Positions 58,001-64,000 of a DNA stretch of 64,000 nucleotides are shown here, piece after piece. The stretch's first letter is position 1, and every line of letters begins with the position of its first letter. The notes under the pieces were generated by a model that saw nothing but the letters and a program-made list of their open reading frames with translations, had not been told where the DNA came from and ran no database searches. The stretch lies in contig KB722751.1 in NCBI GenBank assembly GCA_000349905.1, forward strand, positions 425,512-489,511. The letters are read 5' to 3'. A program made the translations under genes and the position numbers. Origin of the DNA: Volvariella volvacea V23. Taxonomy: Eukaryota > Basidiomycota > Agaricomycetes > Agaricales > Pluteaceae.

Positions 58001-59106
58001 GCCCCCAGCATGACCTGATGGAAGCCCATGATCTCTGCAAAGTTTCCAAAGACCTGCTGAATAAAGCTGTCGAGTTCCTCGCGTTTTATAATAGGAGGCT
58101 TGGAGTAGTCCTCTGCAGATTGAACCAAAGGGCGAATAATAACCTGGAAGTGGAACCCTGAGTTGCTTTATCACGCAAATGAAAGGCAAAAATCGTACCG
58201 ATGATACGGCCTCAAGATCAGCGACATAGTCACGCTCAGACTTGAAGACTTCGAACATAACGGACTGTCGCTGAACCTCTTTATCACCCAAGGCCTCGAG
58301 AGCAGCCGGGGGAGCCATCTTGTGCCACTCTTCATCCTCGGGCTTGAGTTCACCTTTCTGAAACTTGAGTAGCGCCTCTTCGGTGTCTAGCCTGTGGGGA
58401 TGCTTAGCACGGATGTGGACGAGACAGACAGGTCACGTACGAAATCCCTGCAAGGTCGGCTGCCACCCTTTCGATTTCTGCGTCGACTTGATCAATCTGG
58501 ATAACAGGGTTAGACTTGAGCCTACAATTCAGAGGAGTGACATACCGCAGCGGTATCGTATTCGTCGTAGTAGTGCTCGGGCTCGGGCGGGTAGAACGAG
58601 GCAGTGGACGTGGTGGAGGTGACGGATGTATTCCTGTGCAGAGATGCGCCTGATAATTCAGCGGGGAGGGGAGGGAGCGGTTTCTGGCCGACGTCACTTT
58701 TAGTGCGCAGTCGCTGATCGGTGGGTGGCTGTAGCGACGCCGCAGCGGAAGAGGAGCGGAACAAGTTTGCGTCGGCCTGAGGGAGTGCTGCGGATGGGGG
58801 TGCACCCCTGGGGAGGCGTTGGGGTGGATAGTTGGCATCGAGGGAGCGCGTCGATGTGTGTGTTTCTCTCAACGACTGCGTTCGCTGGCGGACGGCGGCA
58901 AGACTTGGGATCTGGGGGTCCCAGGGGCTGGAGAGCGGGGGTGCTGATGGCGGGGCGTGTTCGTACGGCGGCGGCAAGGGGGCATGCTCAAAGGACCAGG
59001 GGGAGGGCGCGAGGGAGGGGTTGGAGGTGGCGGGAGACGAGGTGTGGTATTGCGGGTATGAAATGGACGGCTGAGGCCAGGCATACGAGTATTCGTTGCT
59101 CTGCAT
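55080..59106 (-). CDS. ROM2: Rho guanine-nucleotide exchange factor, Rom2-type (DH-PH-CNH)
   Basis: This activates Rho1, which controls beta-1,3-glucan synthase, the Pkc1 wall-integrity pathway and actin polarity at the cell cortex. The start chosen (59106) gives MQSNEYSYAWPQPS, with an upstream Met at 59178. A Pro/Ser-rich N-terminus of about 200 residues comes first. The DH domain follows (QRQSVMFEVFKSERDYVADL, YVEY-like IKHYPLAESRHKREL, DLLTFLSRPVTRLPRLNLLLEQILK), then a PH domain (VIFIREEKGQGGKIRRYMASRPLPV). The CNH (citron) domain has YIAIGCQAGVYVSRRG, LSKNIGVCTKDGIVIIDPLEY and LKAGDLLVVYDSKWFERRCPTG. It ends in a Gly/Tyr/Gln-rich tail and WEEWDM. More than ten short introns are needed. 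A DEP domain, present in yeast Rom2, is not seen. Confidence 0.9.
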
Positions 59107-59183
59107 GACGATGGCTGCCAACTCTAGCATTCCCTTTTCGGGCCAGGTGACCCCAACTAACGCTATGATGTCATACATGTGCT

Positions 59184-60489
59184 CTATTTACTCCCCTCCT
59201 CCCTCCCCGCCACCATCTCCCACAGCTCGGGCCCGTCGCGAATCAGCGCCTGCACAATCAGCACAGAGCAGCACCAGAGCCAATGGCACTTACAATAACC
59301 ACCTCAACCGCAATGAGCGCGATGATCACCAACTCCATGCGGTGCGACGAGGACTGCAACACGTCAGCACGCGACCATCTCCTGCACTCAGCCTTACCTC
59401 CGTGAGCAGCTGTCGCAGCACTGACTGTGCCTCGGCAGCATACGTGATCTTGTCATTGACGGACATGGTCCTCTGCTTGACCTCCAGTGCATCGCTCAGC
59501 GACTTGAAATGCTCTGCAATATCGTCAGCGAAATCCACAGCACAGCACAGCACACCACATACTCTCCAGCTCTGGCTCCGTCCAATAAAAGTCCGGTACG
59601 TCGCTAAAGTTCTCTCTATTCAGATTCAGTCCCTGTCTGAACTTCATCAACTCCCCCAGCTTTTTGATCAACGCCTTCCTCCCCATCCCAGGCTTCCCAG
59701 TCTTCTCTAGTGAGTGTGGTAGCAGCGCCATGGAGGTCAGGTAGTCATCCAACGATGTCTCGAGCGCTGACAATGCCGTCGAGCGGGATAGCGCTTGCGA
59801 GAACGCATACCGCGCCAGCAGCGTTTCCTTCGGGAATGCCATAGCCGGTAAATTCTTCGGCAGTGTGTGCTCCTCATTCGGTAGTTCACTCTGTCCCAAA
59901 ATAATCAAATCTCCCTGCAGCCTCGTATTCCTAGCACCCGCGTCAGCAACCTGTTCACAAACACACCAAGCCCCACTTACTCTATAGGATCAACCACAAA
60001 CTCCAGCTCCTCCGTCTCCGCCTCTTTCAACGGAGCAACCTCAATCCCCGGCGCCTTCCCAACAACATCCCTCACAAACGCCTTCGCCTCCTTCTCTCCG
60101 AGCCCCCAACATACAAGACTCCCATTAGCAAAAACGAAAACTTCTCCCTCCTTCCCGCTAGGTCCCCACTTTGGCACCCACCAAGCCTCATGAAGAGTCT
60201 GTGAACGAGGGGGCAAATCCGGATGAGCACGCAGCCTAGAGAGAAGATATCGCTCCGCCGTCGCTAGTGTAAAGACGGGCTGAATGTCACTTCTCGTTGG
60301 CGTTGGGTTTGCTCGAATAGGTAGGGACTCGGACGCCGATCTTCGGAGTGGTGTTGTAGCCTTGGGCTTGGGTTTCGGTGCGTCTTCATGGTGTCGTGTA
60401 GCGTATCCCCGAGTAGGTGTGTATATAGATGTGGGTATATGGGCGTGTCTTGAGGATAACCGCCCTATAGCATAGCGAGAATAGAACAT
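59184..60489 (-). CDS. RMD1 / RMND1 family (DUF155) mitochondrial protein
   Basis: DUF155 proteins sit in the mitochondrial inner membrane; human RMND1 supports mitochondrial translation. The start at 60489 gives a basic N-terminus rich in R/S/T (MFYSRYAIGRLSSRH), a likely import presequence. Then come EVFVFANGSLVCWGLGEKEAKAF near residue 115 and LEFVVDPIE. After an intron come NTRLQGDLIIL, ALARSTALS-type helices, GRKALIKKLGELMKFRQGLNL and DFYWTEPELE, the family signature. The C-terminus has RMELVIIALIAVEVVI, the single membrane helix, followed by a short exon ending REEGSK. Exons near 59324-59520 are small and were placed by eye. It is a housekeeping gene. Confidence 0.88.
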
Positions 60490-60716
60490 CGAGGATGAGA
60501 ATATTGGACAGCTTGCCGGAGTGCCGCTTGGCCGAGATTGGCGCGTTTGCTATTGGCGTCGCGTACAAACACGACTTGCCAAAAATGGGAAGGTAACAGT
60601 CGTAAAGTAGATTATGTGCAGAGCAAGATGCTCGGATTACTGAAAGCCTACCTATAATGCGTCGTAGCCTGTCATAAACAAGAAATCCAATGGTATACTA
60701 CTGGCAGTCCAACCGG

Positions 60717-62540
60717 TCAGGCAACCAACCATCCAGCCATTTCATCTGCAAGGCCATCCCAGCCTTTGCGTCGCGCCTTCCTGCCCGCCAATTCAGTCGC
60801 AAATCTAGCCACACTCATTAGTCCAAGTCAACCCCACAAGCCCGCACTTACTTTAAACATTCGTCCAGCCTCCACCTCCCTTTATCAGCATCCGAACCCA
60901 GTCCACTCATCTCTTCACCATTCCACGCAGGGGTATAAGGCAGTCCAGGCACAATCCTCCTACTCAGCGCATAAATCATCCCGGCAATAAACGCATCCTG
61001 AGATCCAGCTTCGTCCACAACCCCCTCATTGCTCCCATCTTCCACGCCTCTCGGCGTTTCTGTTGCTTGAGAGTCATTGTCATCGTCCTGATATCCTCTT
61101 CCATTCGGCGACCTCTGATATTGGTGCGCACCATGACCTGAAGGCCGCGCCCTCGACCTCGACCTGGAAAACGAAGAGGTCCCTCCACTCCCAAAAGCGC
61201 TGCTGTCCTGGCTATTCTCCGACAACCACCGGCTGTGGCTCGGGCTCGCGGCCGTAAACGCTGTCGAAGAAGGCGTCCTGCTCCTCCCATCTGCCCAAAA
61301 GTCGCTGCCGCTCCTGACTGAGACGATCTCTGTCGTGTTTCCCGTAGAGTCTCCCGGTCGGTGTTGGCGACCCCGGACGATCGGTCGTTCTTCTACCCAC
61401 CCGGAGCTTTGGAAGTATTCTTTCGTGGGCAGGGAAAGTACGGCTGAGCCTTCGGTACCCCAGTGAGCGACCAGGAGCGCGTGAGGCGGTGCCATTGACG
61501 TGAGTGACAGCAGAAAGGCGCGTGGTGTTGAAGCGTAATGCGGGGATATAGACTGAGCGTAATACTTGTTCACGAAGAGTACGTCTGCGTGTGGTATCAA
61601 CTGCGTGTACATCAGCACATTGAAGGGAAAGGTGCGATCAAGGAAACAATTCACACCGCTTCAACACCTTGTCGTCCCTTCTTGCCCACATCAACGCTGA
61701 AAACGCAATGACTCCTCCATTTTCGTTCTCTAGCCAAACCATCTAGACCAGTTATGTTATTCAACGTCGTCTTGACTGATCTACCTTCAAAGTGGAGCCA
61801 ATCGAATGGAGCAGGGCTGTGAGGATTGTATAGTGTATTTGGTGGACGGGGTCCCGATTGGGAAGGTCGTGGTGTTGCAGAAGGCGATGTAGCAGGCACA
61901 TTATGCGATGCATACGATTGGAGAGGAGAGGGAGTGGGTGATTGCAGTTGAGGGTAGTTCTCTGGTGCAAGCAGGGGTCCAAGCAGTGATACAAATTCCT
62001 CGTGTGTGATATCTGGTAGAGGATTGTGATTGATCACCGTGCGTGTGCTGTCCTCCGCTGAACAAGAACCAAAGTAGCACATCTTGTATCAGCGCTCTAC
62101 AGTGTGTAGAGAATAGACTGAAAGCTACCTGAATGCAAAATCCAAGCGCTGGGGACCCCTGCATCCCGCCAAATTTTGCAATACCTCGTGCTCACACCCT
62201 CGTTTTCGAGATCGCGTTGTATCATCCTAGCCTCATCATTACCCCCTAGCGAAGCTACCAGACATGCCTCAACTCCGGGAAATTGCGTCAACAACGAAAG
62301 CAGCTATTCAGAGAAGTTGTATGTCGGCGTGAGGTCAAGAATCTCCAACCACACACTCACAACATTCGCGGAGCCCCCTCGCGTTTTTTCTACCGAATGC
62401 GCGCGCACGACCGAAGATGGCCCAGGATATGACGGCAAAGACAGCGTATGCGTCAAAAACAGCGTTCCAGATGCCATTATGCGTAATGGTTTAACAGCAG
62501 GTTGTATAGGTTCGTTATTATCTCTTCGTGATTTAGCCAT
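60717..62540 (-). CDS. PfkB-family sugar kinase-like protein (ketohexokinase/ribokinase group)
   Basis: This carries the PfkB fold but has unusual features. The start chosen gives MAKSRRDNNEPIQPAVKPLRIMASG, the first strand, then RGGSANVV, SLLTQFPGVEACLVASLGGND, and DSTRTVINHNPLPDI. WLHFEGRSVKTTL and ADVLFVNKYYAQS follow. The anion-hole motif reads AGSQDAFIAGMIYAL where GAGD-x-F is usual, so the catalytic Asp stays but a Gly is lost. Two low-complexity inserts occur: a Pro/Ser-rich one near 61850-61960 and a Ser/Arg/Gly-rich one of about 120 residues before the anion hole. The last exon ends ELAGRKARRKGWDGL plus a short tail, as in the family. Four introns were placed. The substrate is not evident; the domain order resembles KHK-like proteins. 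Confidence 0.82.
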
Positions 62541-63680
62541 GATTGTGTTCGTGAAAAGGAGATTCGAGACACCTCGAAGCGGAGATGTCCGTGTCGAGGA
62601 GGGAGAAGGGGAAGAAGGGGTGGTGAAAGATGTTAGGATGTCGGAGAGAAGCTTGCTCATGCGACGGGCTTCATCTCGCTTGTTCCTCAATGACAGAGGT
62701 CAAGCCGTAACGAAGCCACAACCCCGACAATTTAATAACCGGACTCGCTGATTGGGGTGACCCTACAATGTCGTCAAGCCCAGACATCTCAAAGCGATTG
62801 GATGGCACTGTAATCATGCAGCACAAGTGCCATGTATCGCGCTTACGGTCCTCGCAACGCCCTTCTGGTCTTCAATTATCTGATAGCACCTTTGACTTGC
62901 TCCAAGAATCAGATAGTTGGACCGAGGTTTCCCCTCAGCCACCCCTTCACCTCTTATAACGACGTCAGCTATGCCCCACATGGCTTCATCCGGTCCTTTT
63001 AGATAGCTTCGAGATGTGCCTAAACATAACGACCAAAAGCCGTCTAGCCTGGATTTATTTCCACGGTACCAAGGGTGTCCTCCGTACGGAGCATGTTGGG
63101 CGCGACGAAGACTCTAATGTTGAATCGTGCAAGTCCAACGGCCAGAGTCCCCATGAGCACCATGACCTAGAGTACTTGATATCTAGCGTTGACTATAGTG
63201 ATCCCTTCACGCTCCCCCCGCAGTTACATTAATTTCCAACGTTCTCAAATTCCCGGAAGATTCGGGCGCCGCCTCCTTACATAGCTCTTCCAAGGCATCT
63301 TGAGCTCTTAATATGATCACACGCTAGAGCGATGGAGGCTAGGCGTCTCCCAACAAAACCAGGTGATTTCCTATAAGAGAATGGAATCAGCACGAGTCAG
63401 AGTTTCAGTGGTAATGTTACATACCCATGATGAACTAGACCTTGGGTCGCGGAGGCAATCCAGTAGAAGGGACTTCTATCGACGTAATGAGGCAAGTACA
63501 AGGCACTCCCTCAAGCAGGATACAGATTATACTCAATGTCTCGTTCTCACCGCCGTATCGTCTCTCCCTGGTTTTGAGTACCGATATTGTCATAAGAATA
63601 TTGCATCAGTAGATTAATGCATAGGTTACTTTTGTCATCATATATACACCCCAAGCCTAAAGAGGCGAATTGAAGCTGAT
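62541..63680. other. Intergenic stretch, about 1.1 kb
   Basis: This lies between the PfkB gene start (-) and the end of the last gene (-). Small + strand frames (62768-62959, 63014-63232, 63363-63617) lack any domain. An in-frame Met at 62690 could extend the PfkB protein with a Ser/Thr-rich stretch. No repeat or RNA gene is seen. Confidence 0.4.
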
Positions 63681-64000
63681 TCAGGACATCTCTACGTCGC
63701 TATCATCGCCACTGCTGTCTACATCTTCCCAATCACCTTGATCGTCGCCTTCGTCTGCGGGTGAAGGTCTTATACCAAGTGTATCAAGCTTAGCTATCAA
63801 TTCGTTCGCGTGTTCCAGTATTGGTATATCTGGGTACTCTTGGTTTCTATGAAGCTAGAAATGTGTTATATGACGTCAAATGATGCGCAGAAAAGAAGGG
63901 ATTTGAGACACTTACGACCACGCAAGTTTCTAGACAATCCCGGGAGTCTTGAGCGAGCTCTTGCCAGGTGAGCTCATCAAATTTGCCTCCCTTTTCTTGG
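63681..64000 (-). CDS. 3' end of an unidentified gene (5' part outside window)
   Basis: The minus strand reads KFDELTWQELAQDSRDCLETC, an intron (about 63857-63917), then HRNQEYPDIPILEHANELIAKLDTLGI and an acidic Asp-rich tail ending DSDVEMS with TGA at 63681-63683. The intron has GTAAGT and TTCTAG borders. I do not recognise the family from this fragment. Confidence 0.6.

Overview
The window is nuclear DNA from a filamentous basidiomycete, most likely a mushroom-forming Agaricomycete. The genes are dense, and most are cut by many introns of about 45-65 bp with GT-AG borders. Agaricomycete-type families are present: an intronless F-box protein with the local sequence FPELLAEIFLWCLP, a Kre9-like GPI protein, and relics of Crinkler and CHAT-domain genes. 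A run of exactly 100 N at 52832-52931 marks an assembly gap inside a gene. Intron borders were placed by eye, so gene spans run from start codon to stop codon with introns inside.

Layout. 1-2700 is an AT-rich transposon graveyard: the 3' end of a Ty1/copia element with its LTR, then a pogo-like DDE transposase relic. 4475-14768 (+) holds a secreted exo-beta-1,3-glucanase (GH5), an NADP-dependent MDR reductase, a small membrane protein, a Gln-rich protein and the spliceosomal SART1/Snu66 protein. 14969-17867 (-) holds RNase H2 catalytic subunit A and an F-box protein. 18306-21703 (+) is the ataxin-2/Pbp1 homologue. 22694-24284 (-) is ASA1 (ASTRA complex), divergent from a C2H2 zinc-finger gene (24408-25135, +). 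25833-29855 (-) is the checkpoint kinase BUB1, followed by a large disordered nuclear protein (30045-32744, -). A GNAT acetyltransferase (+), a Met/Gly/Pro-rich protein (-) and a coiled-coil protein (+) fill 33203-37402.

37403-48717 is gene-poor and accessory in character. It holds an MFS sugar transporter (-), a broken Crinkler-type gene with a kinase-like C-terminus (+), a broken CHAT caspase-like fragment (+) and a GPI-anchored Kre9-like wall protein (-). From 48718 onward the content is housekeeping again: a TDP2-like EEP nuclease (-), a two-thioredoxin-domain protein disulfide isomerase (-), the Sqt1/AAMP ribosome-assembly WD40 protein (+), a Rom2-type RhoGEF (-), an RMD1/RMND1 (DUF155) mitochondrial protein (-), a PfkB-family kinase (-) and the 3' end of an unidentified gene (-).

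The genes do not form one pathway. A loose wall theme links the GH5 glucanase, the Rom2-type GEF (Rho1 controls glucan synthase) and the Kre9-like protein. The most unusual stretch is 42.9-45.6 kb, where two decayed conflict/effector-type genes (Crinkler, CHAT) sit side by side. Other points worth a look are a 13-nt microexon that splits the CGHC active site of PDI, an array of ABBA-like motifs in BUB1, an apparent homopolymer frameshift in SART1 and a UPR-type promoter site upstream of PDI. I did not find a convincing new multi-gene system.
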